Shown: in pieces, positions 25,823-34,243 of the stretch
Layout of the letters: each line of letters starts with the position of its first letter
Numbering within the stretch: position 1 is the stretch's first letter
Assembly (NCBI GenBank): GCA_043762325.1
Contig: JAYUMU010000174.1
Coordinates: 62,001 to 126,000 of the forward strand
Reading direction: 5' to 3'
DNA: 64,000 bases
From: JANXSS01 sp025356535
Lineage (GTDB): Bacteria; Pseudomonadota; Gammaproteobacteria; Burkholderiales; Burkholderiaceae_D
Translations under genes and position numbers: made by a program
The notes under the pieces: generated by a model
The model's database searches: none
The model's input: only the letters and a program-made list of their open reading frames with translations
What the model was told of the DNA's origin: nothing

Positions 25823-26698
25823 ATGGCAGCTGTAACAATCGACGGCAAAGCGCTGGCGCTGGACCTGCAGGCAGCCCTGCAGATCCGGGTGCAGGCGCTG
25901 ATCCAGGCCGGCACCCGGCCGGCACTGACCGTCATCCTGGTCGGTGCCGATGCCGCATCGCAGGTGTATGTTCGCAACAAGGTGCAGGGGTGCGAGCGCA
26001 CCGGCATCGTCTCGGCAATGCTGCATTATCCGAGCGACGTCGACCCCACGATCGTCTTCGACAGGATTGCCGAACTCAATGCCGATCCGGCGATCGACGG
26101 CATCCTGGTGCAATTGCCCCTGCCGGCGCAGTTCGACGAGAGCGCCATCCTTGCAGCGATTTCGCCCGACAAGGATGTCGACGGCTTTCATGCGGCAAAC
26201 GTCGGCGCGTTGACCCAGGGCGCACCGCGTTTCATTCCGTGCACGCCGTATGGCGTCATGAAGATGCTGGAAAAGGAAAAGGTCGAACTCAAGGGCAAGG
26301 AAGCGGTCATCATCGGCCGCTCCAATATCGTCGGCAAGCCGATGGCCGCGCTCCTGCTGGCCAAGGGTGCGACCGTCACCATCTGTCATTCGCAAACGCG
26401 CGACCTGGCCTTCCATACCCGGCGCGCCGACGTGCTGGTGGCGGCCGTCGGACGGCCCCTGATGATCACCGGCGAGATGATCAAGCCGGGTGCGATCGTC
26501 ATCGACGTCGGGATCAACCGGCTTGCCAGCGGCCGCCTGTGCGGCGACGTCGATTTCGATTCTGCCAAAGAGACTGCCGCACTGATCACGCCGGTGCCGG
26601 GCGGCGTCGGTCCGATGACGATCACCATGCTGCTGACCAATACGGTCGAGGCTGCGGAGCGACGCAGCGCATCGGTGCAGGCCGGCGCGCCGCACTAG
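25823..26698 (+). CDS. folD: Methylene-THF dehydrogenase / methenyl-THF cyclohydrolase (copy 2)
   Basis: 291 residues, ATG 25823, 53 nt after mgsC and in the same direction. FolD motifs are present: YVRNKVQGC, DGILVQLPLP, DKDVDGFHAANVG, IIGRSNIVGKPM and PGGVGPMTITML. The first Lys of the active-site YVxNK is kept, while the second Lys seen in copy 1 (NKIK) is Gln here. Its place in the operon indicates that it oxidises methylene-THF made by Mgd and perhaps Dmm, ahead of PurU. Copies 1 and 2 differ clearly and are not a recent duplication. Confidence 0.92.
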   Translation: MAAVTIDGKALALDLQAALQIRVQALIQAGTRPALTVILVGADAASQVYVRNKVQGCERTGIVSAMLHYPSDVDPTIVFDRIAELNADPAIDGILVQLPLPAQFDESAILAAISPDKDVDGFHAANVGALTQGAPRFIPCTPYGVMKMLEKEKVELKGKEAVIIGRSNIVGKPMAALLLAKGATVTICHSQTRDLAFHTRRADVLVAAVGRPLMITGEMIKPGAIVIDVGINRLASGRLCGDVDFDSAKETAALITPVPGGVGPMTITMLLTNTVEAAERRSASVQAGAPH

Positions 26699-26740
26699 CC
26701 CCATGCCGCGTTCATCCATCCAACTGCCGCAAGCCGCCGC

Positions 26741-27190
26741 ATGACCGGCCGCACGATCGCCTGGACCATCGAGGTGGCCGATATCGACACGGCGCTACGG
26801 GTCGGCATCTGGGAACACGAGCGCCAGTTGCAGCCGATCCGCATCAGCTTTTCGATCCGGGCGCAGGCGCCGGCATTTCCCGCCACCATCGACGACTGCC
26901 TGAACTACGAGCCGATCTGCCGGTGGATCATCGACGCGTGGCCGGCATTGCCGCACACGCCGCTCTTGGAGACGAAAGTGCGGGAGCTGCTGCAGCATAT
27001 CTTCGATTACGACCACCGCGTCGAATGGGTCGACCTTGCCATCTCGAAGCCGAAGGCGATTCCGGGTGCGCGCGGCGTCGGCATCCGCATGGCGCTGTCG
27101 CGCGATGAGTTCGACGCCGCTTTCCGGTTGACGGAGATGCCGCCCTGCCAGGACGAGCGGGCACTGCGGCTTGCCAAGCCGGTGCATTGA
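26741..27190 (+). CDS. Dihydroneopterin aldolase family protein (FolB-like)
   Basis: 149 residues, 42 nt after folD copy 2. It has the T-fold pterin enzyme pattern: VADIDTALRVGIWEHERQL at the start, CLNYEPICRWI, and SKPKAIPGARGVGIRMAL near the C-terminus. FolB makes 6-hydroxymethyl-dihydropterin for folate synthesis, and FolB-like paralogues occur in C1-metabolism clusters. In this operon it may raise the folate pool needed for methyl oxidation. Activity is inferred. Confidence 0.8.
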   Translation: MTGRTIAWTIEVADIDTALRVGIWEHERQLQPIRISFSIRAQAPAFPATIDDCLNYEPICRWIIDAWPALPHTPLLETKVRELLQHIFDYDHRVEWVDLAISKPKAIPGARGVGIRMALSRDEFDAAFRLTEMPPCQDERALRLAKPVH

Positions 27191-27236
27191 TGACGCGCCC
27201 GCGGGACCGCGCGCCGCACGGCTGGATGCCGGTATC

Positions 27237-27344
27237 CTGTCCGATGTCATGCCCGGTTTCGTGTCCGATGTCATGCCCGGTTTCGTGTCCGGTTTCGTGT
27301 CCGGTTTCATGTCCGATTTCATGCCCGATTTCATGCCCGATTTG
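27237..27344 (+). repeat. Nine 12-bp tandem units between folB-like gene and transporter
   Basis: Nine units following (A/G)TG(C/T)CCG(A/G)T(G/T)TC run head to tail, such as GTGTCCGGTTTC and ATGCCCGATTTC. In the transporter frame they encode a tetrapeptide repeat [M/V/L][S/P][D/G][F/V] with several in-frame ATG codons. They make the translation start ambiguous and may change in copy number without shifting frame. Confidence 0.8.
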
Positions 27345-27368
27345 ATGCCAGCACCGATACCCGCCGCG

Positions 27369-28448
27369 ATGCCCGCCGCGTTGCCGGCGCTCGAACTGGC
27401 CGTCAAGCGCCACTATGCCCACAACCAGCGCTGGGGCTTCATCTGGGCGGTCTGGCTGGCAGTGCTGTGGGGCGCCTGGTACGTGCCGGGCGGCGCCCTC
27501 TGGCACGAGCATCCCTACGTCGACATTGCAGGCAGCGCCGTCGCGCTGCGCCTGACGGCCACTGCGGTCATGACCTGGGTGCATGCGCTGGCGGTGTTCC
27601 TGTTCCTGCTGCTGTGGAACGGCATGCTGGGCAAGCTCGATGATTACAGCCGCACCATCGTGCGCTTCCGGCACATCTCCAAGTGGTATGCGCTGGCTTC
27701 CCTGTGCGGCGGGCCGATGGCAATTTTCGGCTCGTACATGGCGATGGCCTATGCGGGTCCGGTCTTTGCCGCGATCAGTTCGCTGCTCTTTCCGGTGGTC
27801 GGCGCCACGATAGCGGCAATCTGGTTCAAGGAAAAAATCTCGCGCCGCGCCGCAACCGGCATGGGCATCATCATCCTGGGCGGCATGACGATCTACGGCC
27901 CCGGCCTGTTCGGCGAACTCGGCGGCGTCCGCGACCACGCCTGGCTCGGCTATCTCGGCGGCCTGTTATCGGTGCTGGGCTGGGGCGCCGAAGGCGCGGT
28001 GGCGGCCCGCGCCATGGATGTCTCCGACCCGGACGTGGGAATCCAGTGCCGCTTCACCTTCGAGGTGCTGTTCTGGGGCGTGCTGATCCTGCCGGCGATT
28101 GCCGTGTTCACGTCCATTCCGGTGACCGGCATCCTGGTCGCAACCCTCACCAGCGGCAAATGCCTGCTGTGGATATTCCTGGCCGCCTCGACCCACGCCT
28201 TCTGCTACACCAGCTGGTACAAGGCGACCTCGCTGATCGGCGTGGGCCGCACCGGCGGTATCGGCAACCTGTATGCGGTGTTCGCGCTCATTTTCCTGGC
28301 GGCCTTCACGCTCGAATTGCCGGGATGGTATTTCATGGTCGGTCTGCTGCTGACCGTTGCGGGCAGTTTCGTCATGTTCGGCGAGTCCGAGGAGGCCGTC
28401 GTGGCCTTGCGCGATGTGGCCGGTGCACGCCCGCCACCCGGACCATAG
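27369..28448 (+). CDS. EamA/DMT-family membrane transporter
   Basis: 359 residues from ATG 27369 (MPAALPALELAVKRHYAHNQ), the last Met before the conserved part. The same frame is open back to 27171 through the 12-bp repeat, with other ATGs at 27249 and later, and no start has a good ribosome site. About ten hydrophobic helices, with EamA-like features such as a GAWYVPGG turn, PMAIFGSYMAMAYAGPVFAAISSLLFPVVG and a second half after residue 180. It may export or import a pathway compound; the substrate is unknown. It is the last gene of the amine island. Confidence 0.7.
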   Translation: MPAALPALELAVKRHYAHNQRWGFIWAVWLAVLWGAWYVPGGALWHEHPYVDIAGSAVALRLTATAVMTWVHALAVFLFLLLWNGMLGKLDDYSRTIVRFRHISKWYALASLCGGPMAIFGSYMAMAYAGPVFAAISSLLFPVVGATIAAIWFKEKISRRAATGMGIIILGGMTIYGPGLFGELGGVRDHAWLGYLGGLLSVLGWGAEGAVAARAMDVSDPDVGIQCRFTFEVLFWGVLILPAIAVFTSIPVTGILVATLTSGKCLLWIFLAASTHAFCYTSWYKATSLIGVGRTGGIGNLYAVFALIFLAAFTLELPGWYFMVGLLLTVAGSFVMFGESEEAVVALRDVAGARPPPGP

Positions 28449-28457
28449 CGGCGTCGC

Positions 28458-28745
28458 ATGAAACGCCATCAGAAAGCTTTCCTGCTCATCGCGCTGCACC
28501 AAAGGAAGGTGCTGTGGGACCATGAACTGCTCGACGCGGTGGCTGCGGAATACGGGCCGCCGGCACGATACGGCGTCAACAATGTGCGGGTTGCCCTCGA
28601 CGAGATGGCTTCCTGCGGCATGATCGAGCGCGTCGACAGGCAGCTTGACGACGGCACCCATCTCGTAGCCGGAAAGGTGCTTTTCCGTTACCGGCTAACG
28701 GCCTTCGGCCTTGCACGCATGGCCGCCACCGGGCTGCTGCCTTGA
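28458..28745 (+). CDS. Small winged-helix-like hypothetical protein
   Basis: 95 residues, ATG 28458, 9 nt after the transporter stop. The pattern LLIALHQRKVLWDHELLDAV ... NNVRVALDEMASCGMIERVD ... YRLTAFGLARM looks like a winged-helix fold (helices, then two beta strands). It may be a DNA-binding protein, but I do not recognise a family. Confidence 0.5.
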   Translation: MKRHQKAFLLIALHQRKVLWDHELLDAVAAEYGPPARYGVNNVRVALDEMASCGMIERVDRQLDDGTHLVAGKVLFRYRLTAFGLARMAATGLLP

Positions 28746-28761
28746 TCACGGGACAACAACG

Positions 28762-28872
28762 ATGAGTCACTTCTGGGGTTACGCAGGCGCCGACATTCTG
28801 GCCGTCGCCACGATCAGCGTGTTGAGCGCACTGTGCCTGGTTTGCGCCGTGCTGTTCATTAAAGATTATTGA
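28762..28872 (+). CDS. 36-residue single-span membrane peptide
   Basis: ATG 28762 to TGA 28872 encodes MSHFWGYAGADILAVATISV followed by LSALCLVCAVLFIKDY. One strongly hydrophobic helix spans residues 12-33, with KDY at the end. It starts 16 nt after the preceding gene in the same direction, with only a weak ribosome site. It could be a small accessory membrane peptide. Too short for confident assignment. Confidence 0.4.
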   Translation: MSHFWGYAGADILAVATISVLSALCLVCAVLFIKDY

Positions 28873-29353
28873 CCCGCTCCTGCAGCGGCGCGGACTTAAA
28901 AAATGTAATCGCTGCTCGGTCGCATCGAATTTCCCTCCAAAGGCAGTCGGCCGATACCGGCTTGTCGGGTCCATATCGAAACAGCATCGGCTCACAGGCC
29001 CATAGCCGTTCGGCGTACCCGACGCGAAAGCGCCCCTTACATGGTATCAGTGACGTTTTTGCCCGATCAACTTTCGTTCGGTGTTTAAAAGTCTGAGCAT
29101 GGTGGTCAAGGGCCCAAGGTGCCTTTGCCTTTGCCTTTGCCTTCACTTCTAACGTGCAACAACGCCACGTCAAAACGTTTGATACTTGCCAATGAAAACC
29201 CCCACCATTTCGCTAATGAATGTTGTCAATTTAGCTATCTATGAGGTACCGTTTCCGGTGAACCTTCATTTAGGAAAATGTATGCGTCCGCGTCGCCTTG
29301 CCTGATTATTTTCACATCCGCAAAAACGTATTCACGCTTAAGTTGAATCAAAA
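28873..29353. other. Gene-poor, lower-GC stretch
   Basis: About 480 nt with no believable gene on either strand; short open frames here have no family resemblance or ribosome site. It holds a TTTGCC repeat (about 29119-29145). From about 29150 the base composition becomes distinctly more AT-rich than the neighbouring operons, which suggests foreign or decaying DNA. Confidence 0.5.
29119..29145. repeat. TTTGCC hexamer repeat
   Basis: Four consecutive TTTGCC/TTTGCCTTC-type units in non-coding DNA, within the low-GC patch. No clear role. Confidence 0.6.
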
Positions 29354-29647
29354 ATGGTCCATTTTTTGCCGGAGCAGATGACAACGCAACGCCTTCACCT
29401 GCGTCGCCCCGACCCGGAAGATGCAGCCGCCATATTTACTGCATATGCACAAGATCCAGAGGTTTGCCGCTTCATGGTCTGGAAGCCGCACGTATCGCAG
29501 GCCGTTTCACGTGCGTTCATTGCGTCATGCATCGACGACCGGGCCGGCGGCGCTCGAACAAAACCGGACCGGCCGGCATGCCATAGCGAGCCATCGTTGC
29601 CGACTGTTTTCAGGGAGTCCATTACGGCTTGGAGAAGGCGCTGGTAG
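29354..29647 (+). pseudogene. Truncated GNAT-family N-acetyltransferase
   Basis: The first 50 residues (MTTQRLHLRRPDPEDAAAIFTAYAQDPEVCRFMVWKPH in two parts) match the N-terminus of RimJ-type acetyltransferases. After about residue 62 the frame turns into unrelated sequence and stops at 29647; the acetyl-CoA-binding motif (R/QxxGxG/A) is missing. Only scraps of a possible remainder are visible in other frames downstream. It is most likely a broken gene in the low-GC patch. Confidence 0.6.
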
Positions 29648-29814
29648 CAGGAACTGCCGCATATCCTTGCACGGTGCGGCAGGCCTGGACGCGGCCGAAG
29701 GGGTAAATCCGATGCGCCGGCACGATGCTGTTTGCTCGGCCATTGGCTCGCGGGCAAGGCATCAGGCGCCAACTTCGGATTTAAAAAGTTACCGTCAGAT
29801 TGAGAAACGAACTC

Positions 29815-30330
29815 ATGCGTGAGCGCGCGTCTTCACGAATATTGGTGATTGATCAAAATCATCGTCTTTTGTTATTCCGTTTCGCGTACAAAAATGGTGC
29901 ATTGGCCGGCAAGGACTGGTGGGCAACACCCGGCGGCGCACTGGAAGGAAACGAAACATATGCTGAGGCGGCGCAGCGCGAGTTGTTTGAAGAAACAGGA
30001 ATCGTTTCCATCGTCAGCGATACGCACGTTGCCGAACGAGACTTCGTCCTGCAGTTGCCTGACGGCGAACATGTGCTTGCCAAGGAAAGATTTTTTGTCG
30101 TGCGCGTGTCGGATCAATCGCTGTCAAAGGCGCATTGGACCGACGAAGAAAAGCAAGTCATGAGGGACAGCAAATGGTGGGCCCTGGAGGAATTACTGAC
30201 AACGACTGAAGTCGTTTTTCCAGAAGATATTCCGGCGATCCTGAATCTGGTTGACGTGGTCGGCAACGAGCGCCACATGGCGGATCGTCCTGGCGTCGAC
30301 CAGGTCGTTCGGGCGGGTGGGGATGCTTGA
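29815..30330 (+). CDS. Nudix hydrolase
   Basis: 171 residues from ATG 29815 (MRERASSRILVIDQNHRLLL); an in-frame TTG at 29800 is less likely. The Nudix box reads GALEGNETYAEAAQRELFEE plus TG, meeting G-x5-E-x7-R-E-x2-E-E-x-G. Nudix enzymes hydrolyse nucleoside diphosphate-linked substrates; the specific substrate is unknown. Codon and base use are less GC-rich than in the amine operons, in line with a separate origin for 28.9-30.3 kb. Confidence 0.88.
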   Translation: MRERASSRILVIDQNHRLLLFRFAYKNGALAGKDWWATPGGALEGNETYAEAAQRELFEETGIVSIVSDTHVAERDFVLQLPDGEHVLAKERFFVVRVSDQSLSKAHWTDEEKQVMRDSKWWALEELLTTTEVVFPEDIPAILNLVDVVGNERHMADRPGVDQVVRAGGDA

Positions 30331-30458
30331 TCCGGACCGGTCACCAATGGCTGATATGAAAGGGGAAAGCCTGCGGCAAATAGAGACAGGTTTCAGCCGT
30401 TTCGAAGTCCGGGCCGATTCGCGGGTTCGCTTGCCGAAAAAAACGGCGGCGCGGCTTG

Positions 30459-31007
30459 TTACGGCGCCACGGCCTCGGGCATAAAGGCAATCAAATCCGT
30501 CATGCCAACGTCTTTGCCGGCCTGGTGAAGCAATGTCGTTGCCTGTCCGCGATGATGCGTCTGGTGATTGAAGAAGTGCAGGAGCACGCTTCCCAGTTGC
30601 CTTTGCGCCGGAATGCCTCGCATCGTTCGATAAGACAGGATGCTTGTCAGGTCCTCGTGCGCCAATGTCACGCACCAGCTGCAGATCGTTTGATCGAGCA
30701 TCTCGCGCCGCATCCGCATCGCAGCAAGACTGTCGAACAGCTGCTGGTCCAACGCTGCGGGCGGCGTCAGCTCCAGCACCGGCGCGATCGACATGCGCGG
30801 CGCGGGAAGGGTGGCAAAACGCTGCAACCAGATCGTATCGGCTACAACGAGGTGGTTCAACGTGCCGAAAATCGAGCGGAAAAATGCGCCGCGATCCATC
30901 ATGAGCTCGTCCGGTGTCAGGCAGGCTGCGACGTCGTAAAGCTTCGCGTTCATCGTCAAATTATACAAAGCCAGCAACTCGAAGTGATGTTGTGGAATCA
31001 TTTGCAT
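30459..31007 (-). CDS. DinB-like metal-binding four-helix protein
   Basis: 182 residues from the ATG at 31007 (MQMIPQHHFELLALYN), with GGAGA about 8 nt upstream. The frame is open further upstream but without a start signal. It has the DinB/YfiT pattern of three metal-binding histidines: NHLVVAD early and HFFNHQTHHRGQ near the C-terminus. Members of this family include thiol transferases and damage-inducible proteins. It is convergent with the Nudix gene. The role is unassigned. Confidence 0.8.
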   Translation of the reverse strand: MQMIPQHHFELLALYNLTMNAKLYDVAACLTPDELMMDRGAFFRSIFGTLNHLVVADTIWLQRFATLPAPRMSIAPVLELTPPAALDQQLFDSLAAMRMRREMLDQTICSWCVTLAHEDLTSILSYRTMRGIPAQRQLGSVLLHFFNHQTHHRGQATTLLHQAGKDVGMTDLIAFMPEAVAP

Positions 31008-31173
31008 TCGGTGTTCTCCAGGAAGGATCGGCCTTTCGCCAAAGCGGTGGCAGGCGCCGACTGCGCGCCGCACTTGCGGTTGTAGCGCTGCGTCGGGCTG
31101 CGCGGCGGGCAGCTGCGACTGCGCTTGCACCTTGTCTGCCTCGATCCGGACTCCGGCTTTTTCTTCTCCGATT

Positions 31174-32820
31174 TTAAAGCAGATCTTCGCCGCCCCCGGA
31201 TGCGCGCTGCCGCGCTGCGGTGACCGCATCATCAACGCTCAGGCCGATCAATGCCGCCAGATCCAGGCCAGGCAATGCTGCGCGCACCAGCGCGTCCCGG
31301 GCGGCCGGTTTCAGGCGGGCGAGGAACAGGTTTTTCCCGGCCAGGCGCAGGGCGCTGGTGAATCCGCCGAGCGCTTCGATCGTTGAGCCGTCCAGGTCGG
31401 GGGATTCCTCGAGGCTCAGGACGACTGCGTGGCAGGCGCTGTCGGTTGCTTCGATCACGTGCCGCGCCTGCGTCAATACCTGGTCGGCATTCGCAAAAAA
31501 CAGCGCCGCATCCGGACGCAGGATGATCAGGCCCGGCGCCGACTGCGCCGCCGGATAGATCGCCTGGCTGACGAAATCATGACTGTCGCCCAACCGGCCC
31601 AGCACCGTCACCGAAGACGCCGCCAGACGCCGAAGGAGCATCAGAAGGCTCACCGCAATCGCTGCCAGGAGGCCGTCCAGCACGCCAAACACCAGGACCG
31701 CCGCGAACGCCAGCGCAATGAGCAGTCGGTCCCGGTGCCACAGAAAATAGGGGCGAAACACGCTCGGGCGCAGCGTATGACTGACTGCATGGATGACGAT
31801 CGCCGCCAGCACGGGCTTGGGGGTCATGGCGATCAGCGGCAGGGCAGTCAGGACAAGTATCAGCACCGTCAGCGCCGCATACACGCCGGCCATTCGCGAG
31901 GTTGCACCGCCGGCTTCGTTGGCCGCCGTGGCCGAGTAACCGGCGCCTACCGGCATGCCCTGAAACAGCCCGCAGACAAGGTTCGCCATCCCCAGGGCGA
32001 GCAGGTCACGGTTCGGCGCCACGCGGTCGCCGTGCTTCATCGCGAACGTACGGATGCTGCCGACCGACTCGGCATACAGGATCAGTGCCAGCGCCGCACC
32101 GAGTTCGCCCGCGCGCAGCCAGTCGCCATAGGCCAGGCTGGGCAGCGCCGGGATTTGCAGGCGCAGGTCGATCGGGCCGACCAGTCCGATACCGTAACTC
32201 GACAGATGCCAGACATGCTCGGCCACGATGCCGCCGACGACGACCAGGATCGCGCCGGGTACCAGCGGTAGTCGCGCAAACAAGAACAGCAATGCCAGCG
32301 CGACGAGCCCGACGCCGCCTGCCGCCAGGTTCCATGTCGACATCTGATCGAACAGCGCGAAGACAAGGCGCGGCACGTCGCCGTGCGCCGGATGGACGCC
32401 TACCACGTCGGCAAGCTGTTTCAGGATGATCACGACCGCCAGGCCGAATGCAAAGCCGCGCAGCACCGGCTTGGCAATGAAGTCGGAGATGCTGCCCACG
32501 CGCGCGAAGCAGGCGACGAGGAAAAATACACCGGTCATGAGCACGAGACTCGTTGCAAACACCAGGCGCAGTGCGCTGTCTGCCCCGGCGGCCGTTGCGG
32601 CTGCAACCGCCACGACGGCCGCCGATGATGAGGTGGCCGATACCACCGCAAAGCGACTGAGGCCAAACAGGCCATAGCAGCACAAGCCGGCAAACAGTGC
32701 CACCACGCCCGCCTGCGGCGGCAGTCCGGCGATGGTCGAATAGGCAACGGCCTCGGGCAGGAGCAGTCCTGCCAGCGCCACGCCGGCAAGCAGGTCTGCC
32801 ATCGACATGCCCTTAAGCAT
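31174..32820 (-). CDS. SulP/SLC26-family anion transporter with STAS domain
   Basis: 548 residues from ATG 32820 (MLKGMSMADLLAGVALAGL). N-terminal membrane part with the typical LLLPEAVAYSTIAGLPPQAG motif and about 10-12 helices, including VCGLFQGMPVGAGYSATAAN. The C-terminal STAS domain (about 430-545) includes ALFFANADQVLTQ and the loop SPDLDGSTIEALGGF. Transports sulfate, bicarbonate or another anion; the substrate is not readable. It may be co-transcribed with the downstream DinB-like gene, about 166 nt away. Confidence 0.9.
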   Translation of the reverse strand: MLKGMSMADLLAGVALAGLLLPEAVAYSTIAGLPPQAGVVALFAGLCCYGLFGLSRFAVVSATSSSAAVVAVAAATAAGADSALRLVFATSLVLMTGVFFLVACFARVGSISDFIAKPVLRGFAFGLAVVIILKQLADVVGVHPAHGDVPRLVFALFDQMSTWNLAAGGVGLVALALLFLFARLPLVPGAILVVVGGIVAEHVWHLSSYGIGLVGPIDLRLQIPALPSLAYGDWLRAGELGAALALILYAESVGSIRTFAMKHGDRVAPNRDLLALGMANLVCGLFQGMPVGAGYSATAANEAGGATSRMAGVYAALTVLILVLTALPLIAMTPKPVLAAIVIHAVSHTLRPSVFRPYFLWHRDRLLIALAFAAVLVFGVLDGLLAAIAVSLLMLLRRLAASSVTVLGRLGDSHDFVSQAIYPAAQSAPGLIILRPDAALFFANADQVLTQARHVIEATDSACHAVVLSLEESPDLDGSTIEALGGFTSALRLAGKNLFLARLKPAARDALVRAALPGLDLAALIGLSVDDAVTAARQRASGGGEDLL

Positions 32821-32877
32821 GGACGTTCCGGTTGCCTTCGCAAATCGGCCCCGGCGGCGACCGCCCGCGCTGCTGCA

Positions 32878-34125
32878 TCATGAAGCGCCCGCTGTCAAAC
32901 CGCTTTCAGTCGCAGGCCCGGGGTGGACTGCCTCAAAGCGCCCGCTGTCATAGGCCGTGCAGTAAGTCTGCCAGTCGTGCAGGGTGATGCGTCCCATTTC
33001 ATGCGCAAGTTCGGTTACCTTGGCAGGCCATTTTTTCTTGGCTGCAAATGCGATCAGGACGTCGGCGATCGCCGAGCCGTCCCGCCCGGCACTGCGAAGC
33101 TGCGCCGACGCCAGGCACTGGCCCATGGTCCCGACCACGCCGAGCAGGCGATCGACACTGCCGCCCGTGGCTGGCAAAAGAATGCGGTCTTCCGAGGGCT
33201 GCAATGCCCGCAGCACATAGGACGCGCCCTTCCACGGCAGGGCATGGAGAAAAGCCATGGGCGTGGCCTGCATGCGGTACTGGATGCTGCAGATCCGCTG
33301 CGCCTGGCTCGGCCACGCCGGTTGCAACGTCGGCCAATGCATCGCGGCGACCGAGGGCATGGCCTCTTTCAGATCGAGAAGATAGTTTGCATCCGGCGAG
33401 CCCTTGCCCTCGACCAGGATTGCAAACCGGTCCACGCCAAGGCTTCCCGTCCCCGCAACGCGCCGGGCGACATCGAGTACCCTGAAAAAATCCGGGTGCG
33501 GCTGTGAGCGCGCAAATGCGTCGATGAAGGCGACCACCCCAGCGTAGGTGGCGGGTGCTACCGGCAGCAGCCTGGCGCCATCGATCCGGAAACGCCGGCG
33601 TCCGCGCACGCGTTTCGTGCGGCGTTCCAGGAATGCCGCGCGCGTACGCTGGCCGGCCTGGCGAAACAGCTCCCGGATCAGGCCATGGCTGGTTTCGGCT
33701 TCTACCCATGAGGATTTACCGGTAGCCAAGGTCTGCCTGTAAGTCATCAGGAAATTTTGTAGAAGTGCATTGATGCTGGCATTGCCGAGTCTGGCGGACG
33801 TGCCGGCAACGACCAGGCTCGTTGCCGCGCGTACCAGGTCGACGGTCGCCGGCGCCATGGCCGCTTCGTCGAAATCGTTGATGTCGAAATACACCAGGCG
33901 ATTATCACCCTTGTAGGTGCCGAAGTTTTCGAGATGGAGGTCGCCGCACGACCAGACCGGGGGTGCCGACCGGAACAGCCCGCTTTCCGGCAACCTGTCA
34001 TGGAACAGGTGGCAGGTGCCACGATAGAACGCGAACGGGCTCGCCCGCATCGCGTGGTATTTCAACGCCAGGCGTTCCGGCTCGCGCCCGGCATTGAAAC
34101 GAAGGACATGCTCGACAATGTTCAC
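32878..34125 (-). CDS. DUF2252 family protein
   Basis: 415 residues. The start at 34125 is a GTG (VNIVEHVLRFNAGREPERLA), without a clear ribosome site; a later Met (MRASPFAFYRG) is possible. The DUF2252 core has FYRGTCHLFHDRL, WSCGDLHLENFGTYKG, YFDINDFDEAAMAP and VDLVRAATSLVVA, resembling an aminoglycoside-phosphotransferase/kinase-like fold (GDLHLENFG is similar to the kinase catalytic loop). The function of the family is unknown. It lies 57 nt upstream of sulP in the same direction. Confidence 0.85.
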   Translation of the reverse strand: MNIVEHVLRFNAGREPERLALKYHAMRASPFAFYRGTCHLFHDRLPESGLFRSAPPVWSCGDLHLENFGTYKGDNRLVYFDINDFDEAAMAPATVDLVRAATSLVVAGTSARLGNASINALLQNFLMTYRQTLATGKSSWVEAETSHGLIRELFRQAGQRTRAAFLERRTKRVRGRRRFRIDGARLLPVAPATYAGVVAFIDAFARSQPHPDFFRVLDVARRVAGTGSLGVDRFAILVEGKGSPDANYLLDLKEAMPSVAAMHWPTLQPAWPSQAQRICSIQYRMQATPMAFLHALPWKGASYVLRALQPSEDRILLPATGGSVDRLLGVVGTMGQCLASAQLRSAGRDGSAIADVLIAFAAKKKWPAKVTELAHEMGRITLHDWQTYCTAYDSGRFEAVHPGPATESGLTAGAS

Positions 34126-34243
34126 GATGGAGAGGGTAAGGGCGATGATCGATTGTTGCTGATTCGAAGCAGATCAGCAACCTGCAATTACCCTTGGTTA
34201 ATCCCCGTCGCTGAAAACCACTGTTGCGGTGTCGCCCGAGATC

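Noticed and set aside
28869..29173. Small open frames on both strands in the gene-poor stretch
   Set aside because: No ribosome site, no family resemblance, and overlap with the TTTGCC repeat.
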